A stretch of 64,000 bases of DNA from Chamaelirium japonicum (Eukaryota; Streptophyta; Magnoliopsida; Liliales; Melanthiaceae): contig OX393550.1 in assembly GCA_947650365.1 (NCBI GenBank), positions 72,301,478-72,365,477 of the forward strand, given 5' to 3'. Both the position numbers and the translations under genes were made by a program. Under the pieces are notes generated by a model that had not been told where the DNA came from, made no database searches, and was given only the letters and a program-made list of their open reading frames with translations. Shown here in pieces: positions 20,390 to 32,539 of this stretch (position 1 is its first letter; every line of letters starts with the position of its first letter).

Positions 20390-21115
20390 TTGAGTGCCGA
20401 AGCGTTGGATGCTTCGGACTTTGTCAGCAAGAGCCGAGGCAGTGCAAAGCACCCCGCACGTTGCCAGCGAGCGCCGAGTGTGAAGCACCTCGCACTCTGT
20501 CTGCGAGTGCTGAGGTGGTGCAAAGCACCTCACAGTGCATGCCGAGGCGATATGAACCACCTTGGAATTTACATGCGAGTGTTAAAATGGTGTGAAGCAC
20601 CTCACATTGTGTGCTGAGACAGTGCGAGAAGCACCTCGCATTGCGTGCCAAGGCAGTGCGAGAAGCACTCGCACTCTGTTGATAAGCGCCGAGGCGGTGC
20701 GAAGCATCTCACACTCTGTCTGCGAGTGTCGAGGCAGTGCAAAGCGCCTCCGACTTTGCCGGCGAGCGCCAAAATGGTGCGAAGCACCTAGCACTCTACC
20801 GGCGAGCGTCAAGGTGGTGCGAAGCATCTCGCATTCTGTCTGTGAGCATCGAGGCGGTGGGGAGAGTCTCGGACTTTGTCGACGAGCACCGAGGCTGTGC
20901 GAAGCACCTCGCACTCTGCTGGTGAGCGCCGAGGTGGCCGGTGCAGAGCGCCTCGGACTTTATCGGCGAGCGCTGAGACTGTGCGAAGTACCTCGCACTC
21001 TGTTGGAGAGCGTCGAGGTGGCACGAAACACCTCTTATTTTGCCAGCAAGTGTCGAGTCACATCACACTTTGTCTATGAGTGTCGAGGCGGAGCGGAGCG
21101 CCTCTGACTTTTTTG
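20390..21115. repeat. 40-bp tandem repeat array
   Basis: About 18 copies of a 40-bp unit with GGTGCGAAGCACCTCGCACT and CTGTCTGCGAGCGCCGAGG. The phase is kept at 20701, 20741, 20781 and 20821. Each unit contains the near-palindrome GAGGCGGTGCGAAGCACCTC. Confidence 0.85.
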
Positions 21116-21139
21116 AGTGCCTGTGAATTCTAAAATCGA

Positions 21140-24100
21140 AGCCTTGTGCTTTGTTTGGATACTGAGGCGGCAGAGCCTGCCTCAGACTTTGCCTTCAAAT
21201 GCCAAGGACGGAGCCTTGGGCTGAGACAGTGTCGATGTCTTTGGCTTTGTCTGGTACCGAGGCGGCAGAGCCTGCCTTGGCTTTGCTTTCGAATGCCAAG
21301 GCTATTTGTTATCTTGGGCCGAGACAATGTCACTGTCTCGGGCTTTGTCTTGGTACCGAGGCGGCCGAGCCTGCCTCGGGCTTTACTTTCGAATGTCAAG
21401 GCTCACCTTGGGTCGAGATGATGTCGCCGTCTCAGGCTTTATCTGTTGTTGAGGCGGCGGAGCATACCTCGGGCTTTGCTTTCGAATATTGAGGCTGTTA
21501 CCTTGGGCCAAGACAGTGTCGTTGTCTCAGGCTTTTTCTGGTTCCTAGGCGGCAGAGCCTGTCTCAAGCTTTGCTTTCGAATACCAAGGCTATCACCTTA
21601 GGCCGAGACGATATCACTGTCCAAGCTTTGTCTGTTGCCGAGGTGGCGGAGCCTACCTCGGACTTTATCTTCGAATGTCAAGGCTGTCTCCTTGGGCTGA
21701 GACGTTATCGACGTCTCGGGCTTTGTTAGGTGCCGAGGCGGCAAAGCCTGCCTCGGACTTTGTCTTTGACTGCCAAGGCTATCTCCTTGGGCCTAGACAG
21801 TGTCATCGTCTCGGGATTTGTCTGTTGCCGAGGCGGCTGAGCCTGCCTCAGGCTTTATTTTTGAATGCCAAGGCTGTTACCTTGGGCCAAGACAGTGTCA
21901 CCGTCTCAGACTTTGTCTGGTGCCGAGGCGGCGAAGCCTGCCTCAGGCTTTGCTTTCGAATGCCAAGACTGTTACCTTGGACTAAGACGATGTCACTGTC
22001 CCAGGATTTGTTTGTTGCCGAGGCGGCTGAGCCTGCCTCAGACTTTATCTTCGAATGCCAAGGCTGTCTCCTTGGGCCGAGATGTTATTGACGTCTCTGT
22101 TGTAGCTCGTGTGTCCTTAGCGTGGATTTTCTGTATTAACATTAATAAAGATGACTTTGGTTATTGCTTTAATTAGAATACTACTGTGGTGTATGATAAT
22201 ACTCATATAATAAAAGGACCCTAGGGAACACAGTAGGCCACTGAGGCGCATGGAGGATCCATGCTTGGGAGACCCAGTGGACCAGTTCTGTGTAGACCTA
22301 GAACTAGTTCACAGCTTAGGTAATGCCGGTCGCTTCACCGAGAACAAGCTGTTGGCAGGTAGAGGATGTGGTGAAGTCTCCACCACGGGAACATGGGATT
22401 TCCATTCACCTGACCAAGCACGATGACCGTGTTGAACAGGAACCAAGACGGTGCACAGTTCAGTGATTCAGACACTGGTGCAGAAACCGTCTTACTACTA
22501 TAGATAATCTGTCCTTAACCCTGAGGGACCATGTACACTGGGCCAACCAGTTGTGTGGTGCTTTGATGTGCCAACGTGTGCGGGCCTTCCATAGTCCAAT
22601 ACCACGGTACGTTGGGTTACCCGGCTGGCGCTTGAGTAACATGTAATCCTTACAGGTTATCCGACGTCCAATGTTGGATGGGTGCGGTTTGATGAGTCAA
22701 TCTGTCCACACAGTTAACCCAGGCCTGGTGGTTGTCAGTATGACTGGCGATGTTCTGGATGCTAGGCATAGCACCGGAAGGTGTGTGGTGTTATAGATGA
22801 CAAGTCATCAAACCCTAGTCAGATGATCGATCGGGATCTGATGGTGCTCCCCACCGCCCGAGTCGTATCATGGCACCAGTAATATAAGAGACTGAGGATT
22901 ATCGGAGTATAGTAGAGAACAGGGTTACGAGGGAGTAACATAAGTTTTGGATCACTAGAGTTCAACTCGCGTCGCACTCTGGGTGGCTACGCGGGTTAAT
23001 CGGATTAGGGCTGATTAACGGAACTTTCGGTGTGTCACCGGAACAATTAATCAGGGATCCGGTTGGAGCTAGAGATCCCGAACCCTGAAGGTTCCACCCT
23101 GTCGTTGTATATAGAAATTGTTCCCCGACCTAGTTGGATACGTTGGATGTGAAGTAGCGCGATGGAGCGCAAGCCCGGAGCCAAAGAACCTAATTCACAT
23201 GTGTTACGGGCCGTAGGGGTATTTTGGTAAATACTAAAATATGGCTCAGAACATATTGAATATGGATCTTAGATTGAGCGGAATAATTCCAGGAGCTCAC
23301 ATGCGCTGACGGAACTCGATTCCGAGTAGCGCACCTCACTCAGTCTCTCTTTCAGTTTTTCCACTTTCGTGAAGGGCGTTTTTGTCCAGGGTTCACGATA
23401 GACATTGGAACACCCTAAAATCCGATCCTCCTCATCCCTATCCATATAGGGGCCGGCCCTAGCCTCCTTGGAGCCATGGGAGACTGGCCCTATATAGGAA
23501 ATAGGGAGAGGGAGGGCCGGCCCTAAGGTTCTACTCCCTCCCCTCCAAAAATCCGACCCCTAGTCACTTCCTTTGTGGTTTCGGCCAAGGAAAAGAGAGG
23601 AAGAAGAAGGGAGAAGGAAGAGGAAGGAAGGAGAAGGAAAAAAGGAGAAAGAGGAGGAGAAAATCTCGAGGCTCGCCATCGTCTTCGCGACGGATTCTTC
23701 CGTCGGCTCGAAATCCTTGCACTCAGAGACGGGATTTCGAGGATTCTTCAATTCGCAAAGGACAAGGTGCTATCCGACAGTTTCCCTTGCGATTCAAGTG
23801 CGGTTCTTCATCGTTCCGTAATCTCCGGATCATAGATCCATAAGGTATGATGAATCTAAACACCTAAGTAGATGCATTCATGTCTTCCGTAGATCGTCGT
23901 ATGCCTCTAGGGTGTCCGCACATATGCTAAGATCGTAGATTTGCATGTAGATTGTTTTATCACGAATTGTAATGAAACATACACCATATGATCTTCGGAT
24001 CTTTCTTTTGCTTCCGCTGCGACTCTGATTAGCGGAACCCAATTCCAACAGTCTCGAGCTTTGTTAGGTGCCGAGGTGGCAAAGCCTGTCTCGAACTGTC

Positions 24101-24665
24101 TTCGACTGCGAAGGTTGTCTCATTAGGCCGAGACAGTGTCATCTTCTCAGGCTTTGTCTGTTACCGAGGTGGTGAAGCCTGTCTCGAACTTTATCTTCGA
24201 CTGCCAAGGCTGTCTCCTTGGGCCGAAACGGTGTCGTCGTCTCGGGCTTTGTCTATTACCGAGGCGGCGAAGCCTGGCTCGGACTTTGTCTTCGACTGCC
24301 AAGACTATCTCCTTGGGCCGAGATAGTATCATTGGCTCGGGCTTTGTCTGGTGTCATATCGATAGATCCTGCCTCAGGCTTTGTTTTCGAATGCTAAGGT
24401 TGTCACCTTGGGCCGAGACGATGTCACCGTCTTAGGCTTTATCTGTTTCCGAGGCAGCGAAGCCTGTCTCAGACTTTGTCTTTGAATGCCAAGGTTATCT
24501 CCTTGGGCCGAGACGTTATCGACTTCTCAGGCTTTGTCAAGCGGCGAAGCCTGCCTTGGGCTTTGTCTTCGACTGCCAAGGCTGTCTCCTTGGGCTAAGA
24601 CGGTGTCGTCGTCTCAGGCTTTGTTTGTTGCCGAGATGGCGAAGCCTGTCTCAAGCTTTGCTGAA
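21140..24665. repeat. 95-bp tandem repeat array, split by a solo LTR
   Basis: Units with TGCCGAGGCGGCGAAGCCTG, CTCGGGCTTTG and CCAAGGCTGTCTCCTTGGGCC. Spacing is exactly 95 bp at 21731, 21826, 21921 and 22016. The array is cut at 22098 by an inserted LTR and resumes at 24051. Confidence 0.88.
22098..24050 (+). mobile_element. Nested solo LTR (1953 bp)
   Basis: Starts TGTTGTAGCTCG and ends AATTCCAACA, with TGTTG/CAACA inverted ends. A perfect 5-bp target duplication GTCTC lies at 22093-22097 and 24051-24055. TATATAGG at about 23491 followed by a purine-rich stretch fits an LTR promoter and R region, so transcription would run on the plus strand. No internal coding domain is present. The 95-bp array reads continuously once the insert is removed. 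Confidence 0.87.
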
Positions 24666-24674
24666 GATAGGGGT

Positions 24675-25810
24675 TAGAATTCGGAGTACTCAGCGTAACA
24701 CCTTTGTATCGGTTGGGCTTAGGCAAAGCACCATTTTAGTCGAACCTTACATCGGGACGCATAGCTTTATACTGTTACAGGTTAGTCGGTCGTGTCGCAA
24801 CATGAACCGAACTAACTGTGGCGAGGCACTAGTGCATGTGTCCTTATGTGACAACGGGAGCACTTACATGACAATGGGAGCATGTGCGACGCCAATGATT
24901 CGGAGTACTTAGCATAAGGCCTTTGTATCGGTTGGACTTAGGCGAAGCATCATTTTCAATCGAACCTATGTCGAGGTCACGTAGCTTTGTACCGTTACAG
25001 GTTAGCCAGTTGTGTCGCAACGCGAATCGAACTAACTATGGTGAGGCACTAGTGTATGTGTCCCTACGTGACAACGAGAGCATGTGCGATGCCAATGATC
25101 GAAGTACTCAACGTAGTGCATTTATATCGGTTGGACTTAGGCGAAGTGTCATTTCAGTCGAACCTATGTCGGGGACACGTAGCTTTGTACGGTTGTAGGT
25201 TAGCCAGCCATGTCACAATGTGAACCAGACAAATTGTGGCGAGACACTAGTGCATGTGTCCTTACGTGACAACGGGAGCATGTGCAATGCTAATGATTCG
25301 AAGTACTCAACGTAGTGCCTTTGTATCGGTTGGACTTAGGCGAGATGTCGTTTTAGTCGAACCTATGTCGTGGTCACATAGCTTAGTATCGTTGCAGGTT
25401 AGCTAACCGTGTCGCAACACGAACATAACTAACTATGGCGAGGCACTAGTGGATGGTTCTTACGTGACAATAGGAGCATATGCAACGCCAATGATTTGAA
25501 GCACTCAGTGTAGTGTCTTTGTATTGGTTGGACTTAGGCGAAGGACCATTTCAGTCGAACCTACATCGGGGTCATATAGCTTTATACCATTATAGGTTAG
25601 TCGGCCGTGTGGCAACGCAAACCAAACTAACTATAGCAAGGCACTAGTGCATGTATCCTTATGTGACAACAGGAGCATGTGCGACACCAACGATTTGGAG
25701 TACTCAGCGTTGTACCTTTATATTGGTTGGACTTAGGTGAAGCACCGTTTCAGTCGAACCTACATCGGGGTTGCGTAGTTTTGTACCATTGCAGGTTAGC
25801 CGATCGTGTC
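24675..25810. repeat. 199-bp tandem repeat array, six copies
   Basis: Units start at TCGGAGTACTCAGCGTA-like words near 24681, 24900, 25099, 25298, 25496 and 25695. They share TATCGGTTGGACTTAGGCGA, ACGTAGCTTTGTACCGTT and GAGGCACTAGTGCATGTGTC. The first unit is about 20 bp longer. The array abuts the gag remnant. Confidence 0.9.
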
Positions 25811-25825
25811 ACAATGCAAACCAGA

Positions 25826-27490
25826 CTATGGATTCAAATAGAATTTAAGATAGAATTTGATAGTCTTCGATAGAACTTGAAGCAAATGCCATTTTATTGA
25901 TAACTTGGAAGATATTACATTATGGATTTCAGATGAGTGATATTCCAAGTTGTTGACGATCTGTTGCCTTCTACTCTGATCGGTCGATAGTCTACTTCTC
26001 CTTTGTCTTCCTTTGAACTCCTGAAGATGTCCCTCCTGCCAGAGATTTTCTAAGTGATATGAGAGAGACTTGTAGTTCACCGTTGGATGTCCGTGGCATC
26101 AGTGGAAGTCATAGTAGACCGATTTGTTTGTCGTGTGCCTCGAATCAGGCTGGAGAGGGTTCGGCCACTTGAGAAAGTCTTCGTGCTGGATCTGCTCGGG
26201 GATGATGTTAATTGGCAGATTCCAGACGATGGATGTGATTCTCCGAGGCTCTACGGGTCTATTGCTTGCCCGCTTCGGCCTCTTGAAGGTTCCACCTTCC
26301 TTAGCCTGAACATTGAGGGCTTGGATTATCGGTCTTACTGGCTCCTTGTCCGAAGGGCACTTCTTGAGGTCACGCGCCCTTGCAAGTGACTTGATTATCT
26401 TCAACCTCGATCTCCCACTGGATTCGATCAAATAGTGCTCCAAGGGAGACGGGAGGATTGTGGATGAGGTCGTTGTAGATACGGAGATCATAACATAGGG
26501 CATTCTGGAACGCCATTGTGATTGCTTCATCGTCTAGGTGACGCCCGGAGAGCACTGTGTGCTTTATCCGGAACCTCGATCCGAGTAAACTCTTGGAGGG
26601 TTTCATCCGAGCCCATTTGTAGTCTGTAGAGGGAGTCTAGCTTCTTCTCCGGCTTGAGGTCCAGCCAGTAGTGCTGGATGAAGAGGTCTGCCAGGTCCCC
26701 AAACAAGCTGATGGAGTCTATCAGGAGATTATGATACAAGTCCAACGATATATCGTCCAGGCTGCCGAGAAAGGTGCGGCATAGAACCTGGTTGTCATTG
26801 TCGTGTGGCTTCACTGCCCGCTTGAAGGTGAGGACGTGCAGCGTCGGATCTCCTGTTAGACAGTTAAACTTGAGGAGAGTAGGAGTTCTCCTATTTCGAG
26901 GAAACTGAGCTCGAAGAATCTGCCGATGAAGTGGTCCTTCAAAGGCGTGGTCGTTCCTACGGTCGCCTCGTTGGTCGAAAAGGCATCTCGGAGGAATGAG
27001 AGGAAGGTGGGACTCGGAAGTCCTCCTTTCCTGGCGATGTTCCACCAGAGTTCGATCGTTGTTGAGATACGGCCGAGTTCTTGAGCGATGTCCTCTGTTT
27101 TGAACCTCCTTTGACTGTGAGGGTCAGAGGATGATTCAGAACCGAGAGGCTCGGGTTGATGGATCATCTGGAAGAAGCGGGGGATGGGTCAAGTGATAAA
27201 TGGACGTCTGCTCCGTCGCTGATACTGGCGGCTAATCGTGGGAGGCCGACTCCTGCTTTGACGGTGATCTGTCGGAGGGAGTCTCTTTCAACCATGAGAG
27301 CAGCGTTCTTCTTTATAAGGGTGAGGAGTTGAAAGTCCTCTATCGTGATTTGATATGTTGTCTGAGGGTCGGCGATGAATGATACATGTGCTTTCCCCAA
27401 ATATTGAGGAGTCACGTCGGCAAGTTGAGGAGGCTGCCGAGGTTGAGCTTGAGCTGCGTGATCAACCGACGGGCAACTCCTCAAATCCAC
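25826..27490 (-). pseudogene. Gypsy gag (capsid) with frameshifts
   Basis: Gag packages retroelement RNA into virus-like particles. On the minus strand the capsid-type Retrotrans_gag words are TLLKFNCLTGDPTLHVLTFK, LCRTFLGSLDDISLDLYHN, FGDLADLFIQHYWLDLKPEK and LDSLYRLQMGSDETLQEF (about 26575-26890). Downstream frames continue the protein: DEAITMAFQNALCYDL (near 26530), then LKWPNPLQPDSRHTTNKSVYYDFH (near 26100-26170), then YHLENLWQEGHLQEF (near 26020-26070). That tail matches the C-terminal region of Tat/Athila-like plant gag. The reading frame changes at least three times, so this copy is not translatable as one protein. No zinc-knuckle CCHC is evident. The N-terminal frame (27164-27490) is less certain. 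Confidence 0.75.
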
Positions 27491-27718
27491 AACGAGTTGC
27501 TACTCCTGATATTGGCTTGTTACAAACTGATGACTCATTAAGTGAGTCATCGGATGCTGAGTGTCTGGATGTATGTTTTTTCCCTCCGGCTGGTCCACGG
27601 GTCGTGTCTTCGCCATTCTGGTGTAGTGATGGAGATAGATGGATTGCTCAGGCAATCAGTAGCTACTGCTTGACCAAAGGAGCTGGAAAGTCTAGAGGTT
27701 GCAAGTTGGTAGGAAAAG

Positions 27719-27739
27719 ATCCCACAGATGACTCCAAAC
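27719..27739 (-). other. Primer-binding-site region of gag-only element
   Basis: Immediately inside the 5' LTR the minus strand reads GTTTGGAGTCATCTGTGGGA. This corresponds to the TTTGGCGCCATCTGTGGGA word often found directly after 5' LTRs of Tat-type Gypsy elements. The left copy (18036-18056) keeps the canonical GGCGCC. The tRNA primer is not assigned here. Confidence 0.6.
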
Positions 27740-28390
27740 TGTGGGGGAGGATTACGGTCATCGTACGGTCCCCCTCCAACAGTTGATTAAAGGTTTAACC
27801 CTTCGGGATGTGGTGCACTATGAAGCGTTAAGTTGTCGCTTGCTGAGTTGTCACGCATGCACTATAGAGTAGAGAGAGAGAAATAGACAAAGAAGGATAA
27901 AGAGAAAGGGTTGACACAGGATGTGATGACAAAGTTCAGCTGAAGCCTACGTATCTGTATTGTAAGACGCAACCTTTGAATCCACTATCTCTAAAGAAGT
28001 AGAGCTACTCTCGACAGGATGAGGAGTGCGTAGAGTAAGATTGACTAGAGTCTGAGAACCAGAAAGCTCTGGAGCTCTGGAAAATAGAAAGTGGAGTTGG
28101 GAATACTGAATTCCGGTCTGGAGTATTTGTCAGGTCTGCTATTTATAGAGTTCTGGTTCACTTGGGGAATATTTCAAGAATATTCTCAGAAATATCTAGG
28201 GTTTTGGTAAATACCCGGGAGGGGATTCAGCAGTCCCCAGACAGTGCGTGTGGGCCCCAGGCAGGGCTGCAGGTCCCACAGTCGTCTCCATGGGACCCAG
28301 GCAGGGTTACGGGTCCCATTGTCATCTCCGTGGGTCCCAAGCAAGGCTGGGGGTCCCACTGTCAGGCGTTAGCCAAATTTTGCACCCACA
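27740..28390 (-). repeat. Right LTR of gag-only element (5' LTR, 651 bp)
   Basis: Bounded by TGTGGG at 27740 and CCCACA at 28390, so it has TG...CA ends on either strand. On the minus strand the promoter word CTATAAATAG is at about 28139-28148. It contains GGGCCCCAGGCAGGGCTGCAGG repeats, as the left LTR does. Confidence 0.85.
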
Positions 28391-28539
28391 ACACCCACTC
28401 CTCCGTTACTTTCCATCACCTTCTAGTCACTTAACCATGGTTGATAGCTAACCTGAGGGGAAAATGACATAGTTACACCTTAGTAAGTAAAGTCATTGAG
28501 ATTATAAAACTAAATCCAACAGTCATGCCTCCTTAGGAA

Positions 28540-28990
28540 GTGACACGAGTCGATTTACAAACCATAAACCGTGACGATCTCTAATTGGGAGACGGGGAAG
28601 AAGGAATTAGGGTTCTTAACCTCAAACCTCTAATTGGGGGATAAGGAATAAGGATTTAGGGTTCCTCACCTCAAACCCCTAATTTGGGAACGTTGGAGAA
28701 GGATTTAAGATTCCTTACCTTGAATTGAGGAACAATTAATTAGGGTTTCTTACCTCAAATCATTAGGTGAATATGAAATTAGGGTTTCTTACCTCATACC
28801 TCAAATTGGGAAAAAAAAAAAGAGTTCTTAAGCTTATACCCCTAATTGGAGGACGAGGGAGAAGGAATTTTAGGGTTCCTCACCTCAAACCCCTATTTTG
28901 GGAACGAGAGAAGAATGATTTAAAGCTCCTCCCCTAATTTGGGAACAAAGGAAGAAAGATTTATGATTCCTTAACATGATCCATTCACAT
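28540..28990. repeat. Degenerate 60-70-bp repeat
   Basis: Recurring block with CTAATT(G/T)GGGA, then GAAGGA and TTAGGGTTCCTCACCTCAAA, in about six diverged copies. Flanks show no gene. Confidence 0.7.
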
Positions 28991-29099
28991 CAAGGGCACG
29001 CGATCTTTACTCTGGAAGGATTAACCAGTTGGTGAAGAAGTGAGTTCCTCATGTTTTAATGGAGTTCTTCAAGATTTAATGGAGTTGGAGCTCGTTGGA

Positions 29100-29990
29100 G
29101 AATAAGGGTGTTTTTGATATTTCATCTATATATGAATATTAACGTCACAAAAAAGCCAATGTCATTCCAAGATAAAATATTTTGTGAATATCCGTCTAAT
29201 ATGGACTTCAGTTAACCAGAGGGGTGGACATGCACAACTTATATAAATTTGAGGGGTCGATATGCAAATACTCTAATTTGAGGGGTTTATACACAATTAA
29301 GCTTAATTTGAGGGGTACAAAAAAATCCTATATTTTAATCATTGTTAGATTAGATTGCTTTAGATCTAAAGCTCTAATGGTTAATATAAAAAAGATTCCC
29401 ATGATCCCCCGATCAGGACTAGGATTTCATCCTAGTCCTTCTAAGTCCCAAGTTCGGAATCGACTGTTCTTCTGTAGATTTGGTGCTCAATGATATCACA
29501 ACCATCCGATATACTCATGTCCACGATCCGAATTCTGATCCGATCCATATTGAAACGGATATGGATTGGGTTTTTTGATCCGTTGATCCGATAGCAATCC
29601 GAATCCAGTAACCCGTTTACTTGACTGATCGGATTTGGATATAGCTTAATCCAATCCGAATCCGATTCATTGACAGGACTAGTGACTTCTTTTATGGTTA
29701 GGAACTAGGGGGTTCTATTCATGGTGCCCTAGCCAGCTGAAGTTCATTATTACAAGCCTTCCACATTTACCTCGTAGAAAACATTTTGAAAGGAGATGCA
29801 ATTTATTACCACAAGATAGAAATCATTGGATTGAAAATTTCAGAAAGATGCATGCGGTCAGATATACCGGAATGTATCAATCATGGTGGGGAAAGATTCC
29901 CATCCGACAGACGATAGATGTCATCTAAATCGATGATTAGGGATGCTGAGACTTTGCTCAGAAGATGGGTCCCCGAGAAGTCACTGAATC
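29100..29990. other. Intergenic repeat-derived DNA
   Basis: 29140-29330 shares words with 33190-33340 (ATAAAATATTTTG, AATATGGAC, GTTAAC, GAGGGGT..., GATATGCAAAT), so both are ends of one unnamed repeat family. At about 29540-29670 GATCCGATCC/GGATTCGGAT words form a degenerate inverted pair. No coding domain is found. Confidence 0.45.
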
Positions 29991-30010
29991 TTTGATACGA
30001 CCATTTCTTC

Positions 30011-30423
30011 TAGTGGTGAAACTCGGGCTGGTTGGGTCGAATTGGTGCTCAACCCAAGCCCAAGGTGTAGTTGTATATATTCCTCAACCCTCATCCTAAC
30101 CGAACCCAACCTTGGGTTGGGAATTCCCAACCCAACCCAACCCAAGAGGGTTTGTCGGGTTGGTCGGGTGGACTGAATCCTGAACAAGATTACAAAACCT
30201 ACACTATACTTGTTATTAAAATATGCATATTTGAATATTGGGGTCGGGTTGGGTTGGTCAACCCAAGTTCCAGACCCTCAACCTGAGTCCATCCATATAT
30301 TAATCTGGTTACTATTTTCTTAGCCCAACCCCTGACTCAACGCATCCTACATCTTCCCAAACCCAACCCGATACCGTGTTGAACACATGTCGGTCAAGTT
30401 CGACCCGTCCAATGTTCACCCTA
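30011..30423. mobile_element. hAT-like MITE (413 bp), tentative
   Basis: Begins TAGTGGTGAAACTCGGGC and ends GACCCGTCCAATGTTCACCCTA, an imperfect inverted repeat with the TAG(N)GGTGAA hAT-like terminus. The 8-bp flanks ATTTCTTC and ATGTTTCC match only at five positions, so the target duplication is weak. The interior is rich in CCCAACCC words. Confidence 0.5.
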
Positions 30424-30989
30424 ATGTTTCCATCGAACCGTCTAAACACAATTGAACCTGACCTCACATTTTTGAGGCTCAGTCCCCCCTACGATTTCCA
30501 CAGTCCCCCAGTTTTTCCTTGGACTGTCAAAGGGCAGTATCAAGAACAAACCTGACCCGACCCTCATCTCAGAGGGGTTATAAAAAATGGGCCTAGTCCA
30601 CCCTTATGCCCTGGAGGCAGGGTTTTAGAGGACTTTGGAGGGCCAAGCCGGATAGGGTACCCTCTCCAAAGAGCCAGATTGACATGTCTAATTGTAGTGA
30701 AACTTGAAAGTGAGCAAGTTCATTTGTTTAGAATTTTAAAATTTTCCACTTAAGAACTTTCTCAAAACTCCCGTTCAAAAGTCCTAAGACTAATGGAGAA
30801 TTTTAAAGGGCGCTGTCCGCCTACCACTAACAAGAAACCTGAAATACAATTATTAAAGGGGTTAATGTGTGAGCGGTCCCTGACAACAGATCCATCGCAT
30901 GAACATGACACCAAATAGTTTTATTTAGCCTAAAGTCCCTGCATTTCATGATAAACCCGAAACTACCCCTATTTCTTCTCCCCTCTCTC

Positions 30990-31400
30990 CCGAGCAGCTC
31001 CGGCGGCGGGGGATCAGTCGCAGCAGAGGCATCGGCATCGGCGAGCAGCTCCGGCTGTGGCGGTGGCTGCAGCAGAGGCGGCGAGGGCGTCGGCGATCAG
31101 CTCGGGCCACGATCGGTAGCGGTTCGGCAAGATCTCAAGTCTAGGGGTTCATCCCATTGCCTGTAGATATTAGGGGGTAGGGTTAGGGTTAGGTTTGGTT
31201 CGGCTGTGGTGAGTGGCAGCGGCGTTTAGTGGTTCGGTTCGGTGGTTAAGGTTAGGTTCGGTTCGGCGGCGGCAAGCGGAGGTAGCGGCATTCGGTGGCG
31301 GTGAGCAGCTCCAGCGGTGGAGGTTGTTCACTGGTTCGGTGGCATACCAGAGATAATTTGAAATGTTATGGAGGGCAATTTCGTCCACAATATTTCAAAG
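30990..31400. repeat. CGGCGG/GGTTAGG-rich repeat related to 41740-42030
   Basis: Contains AGCAGCTCCGGC and TAGGGTTAGGGTTAGG words, then TTTGAAATGTTATGGAGGGCAATTT. The 41.8-42.0-kb region carries the same order of words (GAGCAGCGGAGG, GGGTTAGGTTTAGG, TTTGAAATCTTATGAGGGG). Both are probably copies of one non-coding element. Confidence 0.5.
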
Positions 31401-31479
31401 TCCTTATGCTTAAAAGCATCTCCTTAAAAGGAGTTTTCACCAACTCCCCCTTATTAAAGTCCCCTACCACTAATCGGGT

Positions 31480-32535
31480 ACTTTAAAGTCACCACCTTAG
31501 TATTGGCAACCTACTACTGTTGGAGGTGGGACCGTGGGAGGTGGGGATTGGATCGTCAAAAATAAAAAATAAAACAAGTCGGTTGGTCGGCCTCCGTCGG
31601 TGGGCTCGTTGATCGAATCAGATTACACTGGTATCTTATGTCCGAATCGTTTACAGTAAGGGCTAATACCGGTATCATACTACGGGGATTGCGAATTGGT
31701 AACTAGAGTCTAATTCCAAGAGTTAAAGCAATTAGGGAGAATGAGTTGTTTGATGTTCACGAACTCAATTAAAATTACTAAAAAACGATTAAAGTGTGAA
31801 CTAGGAAAACTAGAGAAAAAGCCTAGGGCGGAGAATCCACCATTAGCCACAATCTAGTCTACTTATGTCAATTAGGGTTTGTTCTTTCTAATGGGGTGTT
31901 TCAATCCATTACGATGAAGATCGCAATAGTTTTCAACGAAGATTATCATCCTCAACGGCATGAGTTATCTTTGGTTAGCACGGTCCAACCTTTAGGGGCA
32001 TGGACCGTCTCCCCTTGGCATAGCTCATCTTATCAAGAATAGATACATAAAATAAAGGATTCCTTTCATCTCGCACTTAGCATGGACCATCTCAGTTTGG
32101 CACGGTCCGTCTTTTTAGGGCACGGACCGTCTTCTTATGTATGACGCATCTCTTACGAGATGGGAGAGCAATAAACACATGGCAAGACAAGAGAAAACGG
32201 TTCATCCAACGATATAGATTTTCATTTAAGCATTCAAAATCGAAGAAAATGAACTAAAGATTACGATTAAAGTACTTGTCAAGCCAATCCCCGAACAAAA
32301 GTTAAAGTCCCTAATTAAACATAAGAAAAACTAGAGTATGGCCATCCGAAGCCCTAGAGAAGGACTAATCGCTCATGGTGGGGATGATGGCACGAATATT
32401 GATGGAGAGCGAGAATGGATCCATGGCGGCACTTCTTCTTCTTCTTCCCTTGATCTACCTTTGAAGATGACAACTTCCGAACTCCCATCAACCACCACCG
32501 CCACGCCCATCCATTACCCACCATCCAACGTATAG
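31480..32535. other. Intergenic, possible LTR fragment
   Basis: No gene is seen. GGCACGGTCCGTC and GGCACGGACCGTC words recur at 31980-32130. The open frame 32338-32535 has no recognisable domain. Confidence 0.4.
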
Positions 32536-32539
32536 CTAC

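Larger units (their letters stand above)
18036..28390 (-). mobile_element. Gag-only LTR retroelement (TR-GAG-like, Gypsy)
   Basis: Two related LTRs (18036-18735 and 27740-28390) enclose an internal region read on the minus strand. From right to left come the 5' LTR, a primer-binding segment, a frameshifted gag, about 7 kb of tandem-repeat arrays, a GC-rich polypurine stretch (GCGGGGGTAACT on the minus strand at 18736-18747), and the 3' LTR. No protease, reverse transcriptase, RNase H or integrase words are visible in any frame. It therefore resembles the non-autonomous TR-GAG class, which keeps gag only. A solo LTR of another family (22098-24050) is nested in it. Without the nested LTR it would be about 8.4 kb. 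Confidence 0.78.

Noticed and set aside
19967..22176. Many overlapping frames of 60-170 codons on both strands
   Set aside because: All are translations of the 40-bp and 95-bp arrays inside the gag-only retroelement.
31170..31205. TAGGGTTAGGGTTAGG as an interstitial telomere repeat (also near 41790-41870)
   Set aside because: Only two or three imperfect units, of the TTAGGG rather than the plant TTTAGGG type, within a dispersed G-rich repeat.
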